DNA of 64,000 nucleotides from Rubrivivax sp. (GTDB lineage Bacteria > Pseudomonadota > Gammaproteobacteria > Burkholderiales > Burkholderiaceae_C). The translations under genes and the position numbers were made by a program. The stretch lies in NCBI GenBank assembly GCA_030681795.1, contig JAUXRG010000090.1:186001-250000 (forward strand). The letters run 5' to 3'. Below the pieces are notes generated by a model. It was given only the letters and a program-made list of their open reading frames with translations. It did no database searches and was not told where the DNA came from. Below are positions 34,184 to 44,731 of this stretch, piece by piece. How positions within the stretch are numbered: the stretch's first letter is position 1; the number at the start of each line of letters is the position of its first letter.

Positions 34184-34804
34184 ATGAGCACTGAGCGAGG
34201 TTTTTTGGTACGGCTGGCCTGCGCAGGGTTGCTCGCCACGGCTTTCGCCGTGCCCGTGCACGCGCAGGAAGCCGAATGCACCCAGTGCCACGGTGGGCTG
34301 CTGGCCAAAGCCTTCGTGCACGAGGCGGTCAGCAAGGGCTGCAGCACCTGCCACGCGCCACTCGACGAGAGCGTCAAACCCCACAAGGTCGCTGGCGACT
34401 TCCGCAGCCGGCTTGCCACCGACTCCGCTGCGCTGTGCGCAAAATGCCACCCGAAGGAGCACTTCCAGGGGCCGGTCACGCATGGGCCGGTGGCCGCCGG
34501 CAATTGCCTGGCTTGCCACAACCCACACGCGTCCGACCACCAAGGGCTGCTTCGCAAGGAGCCGGCCACGCTGTGCCTGGACTGCCACCCCGATGTGAAG
34601 AAGCGGCCGCATGTGATCGTCGGCTTCTCGAGCAACGGGCATCCGCTGGGCGACGAAAAGCGGTCGAAGGAGGTTTTCGATCCTCTTCGTCCCGGAAAGA
34701 AGTTCTACTGCGCGGCGTGCCATGAACCTCACCGATCGGAACGGCCCCGTCTGGCCCGCTTCGACAAAGGGATGAAGTCCTGTCAGGGCTGCCACAAGAA
34801 GTAG
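34184..34804 (+). CDS. Secreted seven-heme cytochrome c
   Basis: A 206-residue protein with a signal peptide (RLACAGLLATAFAVPVHAQ) and seven CXXCH motifs: CTQCH, CSTCH, CAKCH, CLACH, CLDCH, CAACH and CQGCH. The spacing and the CHNPHASDH and CHEPHRSER segments resemble the small DmsE/GSU-type periplasmic multiheme cytochromes that relay electrons to outer-membrane partners. It begins 91 bp after the twelve-heme gene on the same strand and is probably the last gene of the locus. The next gene, an acylase, is 151 bp further and has its own lipoprotein signal, so it need not belong to the same unit. Confidence 0.87.
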   Translation: MSTERGFLVRLACAGLLATAFAVPVHAQEAECTQCHGGLLAKAFVHEAVSKGCSTCHAPLDESVKPHKVAGDFRSRLATDSAALCAKCHPKEHFQGPVTHGPVAAGNCLACHNPHASDHQGLLRKEPATLCLDCHPDVKKRPHVIVGFSSNGHPLGDEKRSKEVFDPLRPGKKFYCAACHEPHRSERPRLARFDKGMKSCQGCHKK

Positions 34805-34955
34805 AAGCGGCCGCGGCGGCCGGGCTTACCCGAAGCGCCGCCGCATGCCCGGCGCGGTAGAGTTTTGCGATTCGAGGAAGACGCACCCCAGCCCTGAGCA
34901 TGCTGTGCGCCTGCCATACGCCAGCCCACCCGACCCACCCAACAGGATGCCCACC

Positions 34956-37385
34956 ATGACCCTTCCCGCCCCACTTCGCCGCACCGCGTTGCTGACCGCC
35001 AGCTGCCTGGCGCTGGCGCTGGCGGGTTGTCTCGGCCTGGACGACGACCCCAAGACCTACTCCGCCACGGTGCGCTACACGTCCTACGGCGTGCCCCACG
35101 TCAAGGCCGACAATTTCAAGGGCGCCGGCTATGGCTACGGCTACGCCTTTGCGAAGGACAACGTCTGCACCTTCGCCGAAATCCTGGTGACGCTGCATGG
35201 CGAGCGTGCCCAGAACTTTGGCGAGGCCGCCGGCTACCTCGGGCAGTTGGGCAACCCCTGGGGCAACGTCGACTCCGATTTCTTCTACCGGCTGCTGCTC
35301 ACCCCCGCGCTGGCCGAACGCATCAAGGCCGCGTCAGGCACCGAGGCGCGGGACGTCACCGCGGGTTTCGTGGCCGGCTACAACCGTTACCTGCGCGACG
35401 CCGGCACCACCGGGCTGCCGGTCGAATGCAGGGACAAGACCTGGGTCAAGCCCATGACCGAGACCGACGCCTACCTGCACTACATGCAAGTGGCGATGGC
35501 CGGCAGCTCGATGGCCTTCATCAACGCCATCGGCAGCGCACAGCCGCCCGCCGCGCAGGCCGGCGGGGCGAATGCGCTGCAGGCATCGGCCAGCGCCGCG
35601 GCGGTGCCCACGCTGGCGTCGCTGCAAAACTCGAGCGTCGTGCAATCGCTGAAGGTGCTGCAGGAGCACCAGATCGGCTCCAACGGATACGGCCTGGGCA
35701 AGGACGCCACCGAAACGGGCACCGGCATCGTGATGGGCAACCCGCACTTCCCGTGGTGGGGCGCCTTGCGCTTGAATCAGGTGCACATGACGGTGGCCAG
35801 CGCGGGCTACGACGTCTATGGCGCCACCCTGCTGGGCGTGCCGCTGCCGCTGATCGGCTTCAACGGCACGCTGGCCTGGACCCACACCTTCTCCACCGAC
35901 AACCGCTTCACGCTGCGCGTGCTGACCCTCGACCCGGCGGACCCCAAGCGCTACATGAAGGACGGCGTGTCCAAGGCGCTGACGGCGGTGCCCCTCACCA
36001 TCAAGGCCAAGCAGGCCGATGGCACGCTGCGCGACCTCAGCCGCACGCTGTACCTCAGCGAGTTCGGCCCGATGCTGATGGACAGCAGCTTCCAGTGGAC
36101 GAGCGGCAGCGCCTTCGCCATCCAGGACGCCAACTACACCAACTACAAGATGATCGACCAGGTCATCCTCAACGGCAAAGCCCAGGACGTGAATGCGCTG
36201 CGCGCGGCGGCCACCACCTATACCGCCATGCCCTGGGTCAACACCATGGCCGCCGACAAGGCCGGCAACGTGCTCTACGGCAATTTCTCGGTTGCGGCCA
36301 ATGTGGCCGACGCGCAGCTGGCGGGCTGCGTGCCGGGCGCCCCCTACCCCTTCCAGGGCCTGATGGCCAGCAACGGGCTGGTGGTCATGACCGGCAGCAC
36401 GGCAGCGTGTGACTGGAGCGGCGCGGTGCCGGCAACGCAACGGCCCTCGACCGTGCGTTCCGACTACATCGTCAACGCCAACGACAGCCACTGGTGGCCG
36501 AGCCTGAACGCCTTCCTCAGCGGCTACCCCAAGATCATCGCCACCGGGCCCAATGCCGAAGCGGCGGTGCAGGGCGAGCGCACACGCACGGGCCACGCCA
36601 TCGTGCGCGACCGGATGGCCGGCAGCGACGGCCAGGCGGGCAACCGCTTCAGCGTGGCCAAGCTGCAGGCGCTGTACCTGCAAGGGCGCTTCCTGCGCGC
36701 CGAAAAGTGGCTGCCCGGCTTTGCCACCGCCTGTCTGCAGACCCCGGGCGCGTCGGCCGCGGCCCTGGACGCCTGCACGGTGTTGCAGGGCTGGAACCTG
36801 AAGCACGGCTTCGACAGCTCGGGCGCGGTGCTCTTCCGCGAGTTCTACGAAGCCCTGGGCGAGCTCAAGGCCGCCACCTGGTGGAGCGTGCCCTTCAATA
36901 CCGCCGACCCGCTGGAAACGCCGCGTGGCACGGCCAATACCGCGGCGGCCCTGGCATTGCTGGAAACACTGGTGGTGCAGCCGCAGTTCAATACACCGGA
37001 GCGGCGCCGGGCGCGGCCGATGGACGTGCAGGTGCTGCTGCGCAACGGCGCGCCGCTGCCCATGCCGGGCGGCCGCTACACCTTCAACAACTGGCGCGGC
37101 CAGAAGATGCTCGACCCGCTGGGCTCCGGGGCCACCATCTACAGTGCCGACCCGGCCACCAACCAGGGCGCCTACGGCAACAGCTATATCCAGTTCGTCA
37201 CCTGGGACAGCGCCGGGCCGCAGGCCGAGGGCATCCTGACCTACGGCCAGTCATCGCACGCCTCCAGCGAGCACTTCAACGACCTCACGCTGAAATATTC
37301 GGCCCGCCAGTGGGTCAAGCTGCCCTACACCGAAGCGCAGATCAGCGCCGACCCCGGCTACCGCGTGATCGCGATCGAGGAATGA
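34956..37385 (+). CDS. Penicillin/acyl-homoserine-lactone acylase family lipoprotein
   Basis: An 809-residue N-terminal-nucleophile hydrolase. A lipoprotein signal ends LAGC (C25). The spacer precedes the self-processing site, where S242 in QIGSNGYGLG would become the N-terminal catalytic serine of the large subunit. GNPHFPW just after it and VNANDSHWWP are further family motifs. Relatives include PvdQ, QuiP and aculeacin acylase, which cleave amide-linked fatty acyl chains such as those of N-acyl-homoserine lactones. The substrate cannot be read from sequence. The ATG at 34956 is preferred over one at 34947 because an ACAGG motif is correctly spaced from it. A strong hairpin follows the gene. 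Confidence 0.87.
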   Translation: MTLPAPLRRTALLTASCLALALAGCLGLDDDPKTYSATVRYTSYGVPHVKADNFKGAGYGYGYAFAKDNVCTFAEILVTLHGERAQNFGEAAGYLGQLGNPWGNVDSDFFYRLLLTPALAERIKAASGTEARDVTAGFVAGYNRYLRDAGTTGLPVECRDKTWVKPMTETDAYLHYMQVAMAGSSMAFINAIGSAQPPAAQAGGANALQASASAAAVPTLASLQNSSVVQSLKVLQEHQIGSNGYGLGKDATETGTGIVMGNPHFPWWGALRLNQVHMTVASAGYDVYGATLLGVPLPLIGFNGTLAWTHTFSTDNRFTLRVLTLDPADPKRYMKDGVSKALTAVPLTIKAKQADGTLRDLSRTLYLSEFGPMLMDSSFQWTSGSAFAIQDANYTNYKMIDQVILNGKAQDVNALRAAATTYTAMPWVNTMAADKAGNVLYGNFSVAANVADAQLAGCVPGAPYPFQGLMASNGLVVMTGSTAACDWSGAVPATQRPSTVRSDYIVNANDSHWWPSLNAFLSGYPKIIATGPNAEAAVQGERTRTGHAIVRDRMAGSDGQAGNRFSVAKLQALYLQGRFLRAEKWLPGFATACLQTPGASAAALDACTVLQGWNLKHGFDSSGAVLFREFYEALGELKAATWWSVPFNTADPLETPRGTANTAAALALLETLVVQPQFNTPERRRARPMDVQVLLRNGAPLPMPGGRYTFNNWRGQKMLDPLGSGATIYSADPATNQGAYGNSYIQFVTWDSAGPQAEGILTYGQSSHASSEHFNDLTLKYSARQWVKLPYTEAQISADPGYRVIAIEE

Positions 37386-37387
37386 AA

Positions 37388-37425
37388 CCTGCCGCACGGC
37401 CTGCGCGCGCAGGCCGTGCGGCAGG
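37388..37425 (+). terminator. Perfect 18-bp hairpin after the acylase gene
   Basis: The arms CCTGCCGCACGGCCTGCG and its exact complement are separated by two bases and begin two bases after the acylase stop codon. The stem is long enough to stop or pause transcription, but no T-run follows, so it may rather stabilise the 3' end of the transcript. Confidence 0.6.
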
Positions 37426-37470
37426 CCCGCTGCGGCGGGGCGCTCGGCTAGACAGGCGAGCGCCAGGCGC

Positions 37471-37719
37471 TCATCGGTAGAACGCTTCCACCCTGCCCTT
37501 CAACTTGATCGTCAGCGGCCGGCCCTTGCGGTCCACCGTGCGGCCGACCGGCACCTTCACCCAGCCCTCGCTGAGGCAGTATTCCTCGACATCGAAGCGC
37601 TCCTTGCCATTCAAGCGGATGCCGATCTCGTGTTCGAACACGGCGGCGACGTGATGCGGGCTGGTCGGGTCGACTGACAGGCGGTCGGGCAGCGGCGCGG
37701 CGGCTTGGCCTTCATTCAT
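37471..37719 (-). CDS. DUF3297 family small protein
   Basis: An 82-residue soluble protein that matches the DUF3297 family: LPDRLSVDPTSPHHVAAVFE near the start, then IGIRLNGKERFDVEEYCLSE and KGRPLTIKLKGRVEAFY at the end. The function is unknown; in proteobacteria it is a single-copy conserved protein. The ATG at 37719 fits the family length; an in-frame ATG at 37752 would add eleven residues. It is a single gene between glmS, upstream on the same strand, and the acylase, convergent. Confidence 0.8.
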   Translation of the reverse strand: MNEGQAAAPLPDRLSVDPTSPHHVAAVFEHEIGIRLNGKERFDVEEYCLSEGWVKVPVGRTVDRKGRPLTIKLKGRVEAFYR

Positions 37720-37813
37720 GGGCAGGCTCGGTGGGTGTGGGCAGCCTGCCATTGTCCAGGACTCGGCCCCTTGCTACCCCGCCAGTGGCGGTGCGGCGGT
37801 GCAGCGCCACCGG

Positions 37814-39724
<1,911 letters not shown>

Positions 39725-39880
39725 GGTTCACTCATCCTCTTGAATGCGGTGCCGGATGCTAGGCCGAAGGCGATGGCGGTTTCGTTCATTTTTTTCAGCA
39801 ATGAGAACGAATTCACCAAACAAAATGCGCCGCGCAAGTTCGCGTCATATTGACAGTCAACGTGTCGCTATTATTTCGTC
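39725..39880. promoter_or_regulatory. Divergent, AT-richer control region between glmS and the Lrp-type regulator
   Basis: The 156-bp gap is noticeably more AT-rich than its surroundings. A TTGACA hexamer lies at 39850-39855 and a TATTAT hexamer at 39869-39874, pointing to the regulator gene. The 13-base spacing is shorter than the usual 16-18, so they may belong to different overlapping promoters. Lrp-family regulators often control the gene divergent from them, which makes binding here plausible but unproven. Confidence 0.4.
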
Positions 39881-40435
39881 ATGAAACTCGACGCCACCGA
39901 TCTCCGCCTGCTCGAACTCCTTCAGGTCGACGCCTCCATTTCCAATCAGGAGCTCGCCGAACGGGCGCACACCTCGGCGGCCACCGCGTTGCGCCGGGTG
40001 CGCCGGCTGCTCGACGAAGGCGTGATCGAGCGCCGCGTCGCCTTGCTCAACCCCCACGCGCTGCCCGAGGGCCTGACCGCCCTGGTGGAGATCACGCTGG
40101 ACCGCCAGGGCGCCGAGCATCTGGACGCCTTCGAGCAGCGCGCCGTGGCCGAGGCGGCCATCCAGCAATGCTGGCGCGTCTCGCCGGGGCCGGACTTCGT
40201 GCTCGTGGCGCACTGCCCCAGCATGGCGGCGTATCACGCGCTGGTGCAGCGCCTCTTCACCCAGGACGCCAACGTGCGCAACGTGAAGGCCTACTTCAGC
40301 GTGAAACGCGCCAAGTTCGACCCGCGGCTGGATCTGGCGGCGCTCTCGAGCAAATGTGGCTCTGCCACTTTGCTCGAACCCCCACGGGGGGCGGGCCGGG
40401 CGCAGCCCGGCCCTGGGGGCCTCATGCCTGCTTGA
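39881..40435 (+). CDS. Lrp/AsnC family transcriptional regulator
   Basis: A 184-residue regulator. The N-terminal winged helix-turn-helix (LDATDLRLLELLQVDASISN, then ERAHTSAATALRRVRRLLDE) and the C-terminal RAM ligand-binding domain (LTALVEITLDRQ, FVLVAHCPSMAAYHALVQR, VRNVKAYFSVKR) are complete by about residue 158. The last about 25 residues (from SSKCGSATLLE to PGGLMPA) are not family sequence: they are read through a GC-rich intergenic hairpin, so the stop codon appears to have been lost or moved. The gene ends overlapping the convergent rlmI by 14 bp. The effector is probably an amino acid, by family analogy. Confidence 0.88.
   Translation: MKLDATDLRLLELLQVDASISNQELAERAHTSAATALRRVRRLLDEGVIERRVALLNPHALPEGLTALVEITLDRQGAEHLDAFEQRAVAEAAIQQCWRVSPGPDFVLVAHCPSMAAYHALVQRLFTQDANVRNVKAYFSVKRAKFDPRLDLAALSSKCGSATLLEPPRGAGRAQPGPGGLMPA
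40376..40420. repeat. GC-rich hairpin element between lrp-type gene and rlmI
   Basis: A nested palindrome: outer CCCCCA/TGGGGG and inner GGGCCGGGC (40393-40401) with loop GCA and GCCCGGCCC (40405-40413), a perfect 9-bp stem. It lies at the junction of two convergent genes and may end both transcripts. Similar CCCCC/GGGGG elements are common between genes of Burkholderiales; a second, imperfect one lies at 43979-44035. Confidence 0.55.
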
Positions 40436-41618
40436 GAATCACCAGCCCCTTGAGGTACTCGCCCTCGGGGAAGGCCAGCGTGGTGGGGTGGTCGCAGGCG
40501 GCCTCCAGGCGCTGCACGATGGCGCCGTCGACGAGCGCGTCATGCGCCGCACCGGCGACGATCTTGTGGAAGAGGTCGGCCGTGATGCCGCCCGAGCAGC
40601 TGAAGGTCAGCAGCAGCCCGCCCGGGGCCAGCAGCATGAGCGCCAGGCGGTTGATGTCCTTGTAGGCGCGCGCGGCGCGCTCGGCCTGCGCAGTGGTGGC
40701 GGCGAACTTGGGCGGGTCGAGCACGATGGCGTCGAAGCGCCGCCCGGCCGCCAGGCTATCGCGCAGGAACTGGTTCACGTCGCCGTCCACGCAAACGCTC
40801 CGCGCCACCTCGAAGCCGTTGAGCTGCACATGGGCTTGCACGCGCGCCAGCGCTGGGCCCGACGAGTCGACACTCGTCACCTGCGCCGCACCCCCTGAAA
40901 ACGCGGCCACGGTAAAGCCCCCGGTGTAGCAAAAGCAGTTGAGCACGCGCTCGCAGCCCAGCCGCCGCACCCAGCGCGCGAAGAGCGCGCGGTTGTCACG
41001 CTGGTCGAGATAGAAGCCGGTCTTGTGCCCGCTGGCCACGTCCAGCGTGAGTTGCCAGCCATGTTCGCGGATCGTGCACTCGGTCGCGCCCGCATCCTTC
41101 TCGCCCCCGCGCAGCCAGCCGGTGCAGGGCTCCAGGCCTTCGAGCGCGCGCGCGCTGGTGTCCGAGCGCTCGTACAGCCGCGCCGCACCGGTGGCCTCGA
41201 TCAGGGCATCGGCGAGCACGGCCTTCCAGCGCTCGGCGCCGGCAAACAGGAACTGCGCACTCAGCGTGTCGCCGTAGCGGTCGACGATCAGGCCCGGCAG
41301 GCCATCGGCTTCGCCGTGGATCAGCCGCACGCCGTCGCTTTCGATCGGCAGCCGAGCGCGCAGCGCCACCGCCGCGGCGACGCGCTGCTGGAAGAACGCC
41401 GCGTCGATGCGCTCGGCCTCATCGAAGCTCCAGGCGCGCACGCGGATGCTGGACTGCGGGCTGTAGGCCCCCCAGGCCAGGAAGCGCCCGTCGGCGGCCT
41501 CGATGCGCACCGTCTCGCCGGCATCGGCCTTGCCGCGCGCCACGCTGCCGGCAAACACCCAGGGGTGGCGGCGCAGCAGCGAGCGTTCCTTGCCGGGTAG
41601 CAGGCGGATCGATTTCAT
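40422..41618 (-). CDS. rlmI: 23S rRNA (cytosine-5-)-methyltransferase RlmI-type
   Basis: A 398-residue SAM-dependent methyltransferase. The N-terminal PUA domain (LLRRHPWVFAGSVARGKADA) binds RNA. The middle has the characteristic SGHKTGFYLDQRDNR, followed by the Rossmann core (VLNCFCYTGGFTVAAFSGGA), motif IV DPPKFA and the C-terminal LLTFSCSGGI with the catalytic cysteine. RlmI in Escherichia coli methylates C1962 of 23S rRNA. It is separated by 12 bp from the M48 protease gene upstream, so the two are probably co-transcribed, and it converges with the Lrp-type gene. Confidence 0.9.
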   Translation of the reverse strand: MKSIRLLPGKERSLLRRHPWVFAGSVARGKADAGETVRIEAADGRFLAWGAYSPQSSIRVRAWSFDEAERIDAAFFQQRVAAAVALRARLPIESDGVRLIHGEADGLPGLIVDRYGDTLSAQFLFAGAERWKAVLADALIEATGAARLYERSDTSARALEGLEPCTGWLRGGEKDAGATECTIREHGWQLTLDVASGHKTGFYLDQRDNRALFARWVRRLGCERVLNCFCYTGGFTVAAFSGGAAQVTSVDSSGPALARVQAHVQLNGFEVARSVCVDGDVNQFLRDSLAAGRRFDAIVLDPPKFAATTAQAERAARAYKDINRLALMLLAPGGLLLTFSCSGGITADLFHKIVAGAAHDALVDGAIVQRLEAACDHPTTLAFPEGEYLKGLVILKQA

Positions 41619-41630
41619 GGCGCAGGAAGT

Positions 41631-43004
41631 TCAGGGCGCCGGCAGCATCTGTTCGCGCCAGCGCATGGCGTTGTGGATGCGCGTGCGCGTGCCGGGGTGG
41701 GTATAGAAGATGAACTCTTCCAGCGGCCCAGGGTCGGGCTTGCGGTATTCGGTGAGCTTGAGCAGCACTTCGGCTTCGCCGTGCGGCTCGCGTGCCAGAC
41801 TCAGGCCAAAGAGGTCGGCCTCGGTCTCTTGCGTGCGCGTGATCGTGTTGAGCACCGGTGTGGCCAGCAAGAGGTAGGTGCCGAACACCGCCGCCAGCAG
41901 CGGCAGGCTGGCCACGTCGGCCACCCCCGCCAGGCGCCAACGCTGGCCAAAGCGCGCCAGCAGCCGGCGCATGGCCCATTGCGCGAACAGGTAGCCCCCC
42001 ATGACGACCAGGCCGAGCATGATCAGCGCCTTGGGGATGTGATTCAACGCGTAGTGGCCGATCTCGTGCGCCATCACGGCGCGGATCTTGGCTTCGCTGC
42101 TGCGATTGAGCAGGTTGTCGTTGAGGCGCACGGCCGCGGTGCCGAACAGGCCCGAGACATTGGCGCTCACGCGCGTGGTCTGGCGCGACGCGTCGAAGAC
42201 GAAAACGTTGTCAACCGGCACGCCGTTGGCGCGCGCCATGGCCAGCACGGCGGTCTTCACGCTGCCGTCGGGCACGGGCCTGTAGGTGTTGAACAGGGGC
42301 TCGATCCAGATCGGTGCCACCACGATGGCCAGCGTCATGAGGGCCATCGTGACGCCGGTGCCCCACAGCCACCACTGTTCGCCCGCGCGCCGCAGCACGG
42401 CGTACAGCGCCGCCACCGCCAGCGCACCGATCGCCACCGACACCCCCAGGCTCACGAGCTGCTCGCCAAACCAGGCGCCGAAGCCCTGCGTCGCCATGCC
42501 GTAGGCGTGTTCGCGCACGAAGCCTTCATAGATGGTCAGCGGCAGCGTCAACACCCAGCCGGCCGCGCCGTAGGCAGCGCCGTACAGGCCATCGCGCAGC
42601 GGCGCCCACCGGATGCGCCGTGCGGCCCAGTCGCGCAGCGCGGTGGAAGGTCGCGTGGCCAGCAGCAGCAGGGACACGGCGACGCCGGCCAGCCAGTTCC
42701 ACAGCCGCAGCCAGTAGCCGCCTTCGTAGTAGTCGCCGGAGCGCGCCACCACATCGGCGGGCAGGCGGTCGAGATAGGCCTGCGTGGCCGCACCGGCATC
42801 GCGAGGCAGCGCGGCGCGCCAGGCGTCGTCCACCGGGCGGATGTGGAAGCCGCCGGCCGCCGCTGCCGCAGCAGGCGCAGCAGCAGGCCCAGCATCAGGC
42901 GCCGCAGCCGACGTCGCGCCCGTTGCCGCCTGCCCCGGTGCGCACAGCAGCGCCACACACAGCGCCAGCACCCACCACCCGAATCGCGGTACGCAAGCGC
43001 TCAT
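41631..43004 (-). CDS. M48 family membrane metalloprotease (Ste24-like)
   Basis: A 457-residue membrane protease. A signal or first helix (1-27) is followed by a low-complexity Ala/Pro stretch (about 30-50), then several transmembrane segments (about 100-117, 140-160, 185-205, 215-235). The zinc site HEIGH is at 313-317, and the third ligand lies in ETEADLFGLSLA further on. YTHPGTRTRIHNAM near the C-terminus is the conserved Ste24-type motif. In bacteria such enzymes degrade or process membrane proteins. The extra N-terminal domain of about 90 residues is unusual relative to shorter HtpX proteins. It lies 3 bp downstream of xerC. Confidence 0.9.
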   Translation of the reverse strand: MSACVPRFGWWVLALCVALLCAPGQAATGATSAAAPDAGPAAAPAAAAAAGGFHIRPVDDAWRAALPRDAGAATQAYLDRLPADVVARSGDYYEGGYWLRLWNWLAGVAVSLLLLATRPSTALRDWAARRIRWAPLRDGLYGAAYGAAGWVLTLPLTIYEGFVREHAYGMATQGFGAWFGEQLVSLGVSVAIGALAVAALYAVLRRAGEQWWLWGTGVTMALMTLAIVVAPIWIEPLFNTYRPVPDGSVKTAVLAMARANGVPVDNVFVFDASRQTTRVSANVSGLFGTAAVRLNDNLLNRSSEAKIRAVMAHEIGHYALNHIPKALIMLGLVVMGGYLFAQWAMRRLLARFGQRWRLAGVADVASLPLLAAVFGTYLLLATPVLNTITRTQETEADLFGLSLAREPHGEAEVLLKLTEYRKPDPGPLEEFIFYTHPGTRTRIHNAMRWREQMLPAP

Positions 43005-43007
43005 CGT

Positions 43008-43949
43008 CTATCCCGGCTTGCGCCGCGCGCGCGGATGCGCCGCGTCATACACCTGCGCCAGGTGCTGGTAGTCGAGCTTGGTGTAGACCTGCGTCGTGCT
43101 GATGGCGGCGTGGCCCAGCAGCTCCTGCACCGCGCGCAGGTCGCCGCTGGACTGCAGCAGATGGCTGGCGTAGCTGTGGCGCAGCATGTGCGGGTGCACG
43201 CGCGTGGGCAGCCCGACCTGCAGCGCCTGCGCCTGCAGCCGGTTGCGCAGCTGGTTGGCGGTGAGCCGCGTGCCGCGCTGGCTGACGAAGAGCGCCGGCT
43301 CGTCGCCCTGGGCCAGGCCGGGGCGCAGCGCCAGCCAGCCCTGCAGCGCGCGCAGCGCCGCGCCGCCCACCGGCACGCTGCGCCGCTTGCTGCCCTTGCC
43401 CAGCACATGGGCCGTGGCGTCGGGCACATCGACCCAGCCGCGCGCTGCCACGCTGGCGTTGAGGTCCAGCCCGGTGAGTTCGGCCACGCGCAGGCCGCAG
43501 CCGTAGAGCAGCTCGGTGATCGCGTGGTCGCGCGCGGCCAGCGCCGGGGCGAATTTGCCCGGGCCCTGCACCGTCTCGTGCTGCGCCAGCGCCACCGCCT
43601 GTTCCACCGACAAGGCCTTGGGCAGCGGCTTGCTGGCCTTGGGCGCGCGCAGGCCCTCCACGGGGTTGACAGCCACCTCACCCTGCCGGCCCCACCAGCG
43701 GTACAGGCCGCGCCAGGCCGCCAGGGCGATGGAAATGCTGCGCGGCGCCAGGCCTCGCACGCGCAATTGCGCCACCCAGCCGCGGACATGGTGCGGCTGC
43801 GCCGCCTTCAGTTCGACGCCCGCGGCCTGCGCCGAGGCCTGCAGGCGCAGCAGCGCCTCGCGGTACATGGCCAGCGTGCGCGCGGCTAGCCGGCGCTCCA
43901 CCGCCAGGTGGGCCAGGAAGCGTTGCAGCGGCTCGGCCAGCTCGGCCAT
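43008..43949 (-). CDS. xerC: Tyrosine recombinase XerC
   Basis: A 313-residue site-specific recombinase that with XerD resolves chromosome dimers at dif. The N-terminal SAM-like DNA-binding domain covers about 1-90. The catalytic domain shows R154 in GCGLRVAELTGL, K185 in LGKGSKRR, H254 and R257 in HPHMLRHSYASHLL, H280 in LLGHAAISTT and the nucleophile Y289 in VYTKL. The full set argues for an active enzyme. Its place next to DUF484 and dapF is the standard arrangement in beta- and gammaproteobacteria, so this is the housekeeping XerC and not a mobile-element integrase. Confidence 0.95.
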   Translation of the reverse strand: MAELAEPLQRFLAHLAVERRLAARTLAMYREALLRLQASAQAAGVELKAAQPHHVRGWVAQLRVRGLAPRSISIALAAWRGLYRWWGRQGEVAVNPVEGLRAPKASKPLPKALSVEQAVALAQHETVQGPGKFAPALAARDHAITELLYGCGLRVAELTGLDLNASVAARGWVDVPDATAHVLGKGSKRRSVPVGGAALRALQGWLALRPGLAQGDEPALFVSQRGTRLTANQLRNRLQAQALQVGLPTRVHPHMLRHSYASHLLQSSGDLRAVQELLGHAAISTTQVYTKLDYQHLAQVYDAAHPRARRKPG

Positions 43950-43978
43950 CTCAGTACCGCCCGGCCTTTCCGAAGGTA

Positions 43979-44035
43979 CTGAGCGCCCCCTCGGGGGGCA
44001 GCGAGCGAAGTGAGCTTGGGGGTTCCATTTTGGGT
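43979..44035. repeat. Imperfect GC-rich intergenic palindrome between xerC and the DUF484 gene
   Basis: The stretch contains CCCCCTCGGGGGGC followed by GCGAGCGAAGTGAGC and GGGGGTTCC, giving overlapping dyads. It shares the CCCCC/GGGGG character of the element at 40376-40420. Such short elements are frequent between genes in Comamonadaceae-like genomes, from memory. It fills most of the 86-bp gap. Confidence 0.4.
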
Positions 44036-44731
44036 TCAGGCCGCCGGCCGCAGGTGCGACAGCGCGGCCGCAGCCACCTCGCCGATGCGCATCAGGAACT
44101 CGGTGCCCATCTCGGCGGCGTAGCGCGTGGGGTCGGGCGAACCCAGCACGAGCAGGCCGAAGCTGGCGTCGCCATGGCGCAGCGGGATCATCGCCATCGA
44201 CATCACCCGGGTCGGGTCGTCCAGCCACTCGCTGGCCTCGAAGCCGGCATTGACGCCGCAATAGGGCTGCGTCAGGCTCGCGGCGAAGCTCTTCACATCT
44301 TCGCTCGGCAGCTCGACCTCGGTGGCGCCGTTGTGCGCCGCGTCCACGCCCCACAGCCGGATGGCAGCCTGCGGAATCATGAATTCGTGCTTCAGCGAGG
44401 CCACCATGCGCGCCGGCAGCTCGGCCGGGTCGGTCGTCAGCAGGATGACGCGTGTGAAGCGGTGCAGCCGGTCGGCGATGAGCAGGTTCTCCTGGCTGTG
44501 GCGGATCATCTCGACGATCTTGTGTTCCAGGCCCTTGATGCGCTCGCGCAGCATTTCCATCTGCCGCTCCTGCAGCGAGACGGCGCGCTGGCCGTGCGGG
44601 CTGGTGAGCTGCACCGAGGACAGCAACTGCGCGTGGCGCTCGAAGAATGCCGGCGTATTGGCCAGGTACTGGGCGATGTCGTTTTCGGTGATGCCCTGCA
44701 CCCCTTGGGCGGGTCCTGAATTCGTGCTCAC
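44036..44731 (-). CDS. DUF484 family protein (GAF-like)
   Basis: A 231-residue cytoplasmic protein of the DUF484 family, almost always found beside dapF and xerC. The N-terminal motif [20 protein letters not shown] is diagnostic. A coiled-coil stretch ([18 protein letters not shown]) and a GAF-like domain (about 90-225) follow. Its molecular role is not established; links to the cell cycle have been proposed because of its neighbours. The GTG start at 44731 overlaps the dapF stop by 4 bp (GTGA), indicating translational coupling. Confidence 0.9.
   Translation of the reverse strand: MSTNSGPAQGVQGITENDIAQYLANTPAFFERHAQLLSSVQLTSPHGQRAVSLQERQMEMLRERIKGLEHKIVEMIRHSQENLLIADRLHRFTRVILLTTDPAELPARMVASLKHEFMIPQAAIRLWGVDAAHNGATEVELPSEDVKSFAASLTQPYCGVNAGFEASEWLDDPTRVMSMAMIPLRHGDASFGLLVLGSPDPTRYAAEMGTEFLMRIGEVAAAALSHLRPAA

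Noticed and set aside
43008..43949. Phage or mobile-element integrase
   Set aside because: Although a tyrosine recombinase, its place beside DUF484 and dapF and its sequence fit housekeeping XerC; no attachment sites or phage genes are nearby.
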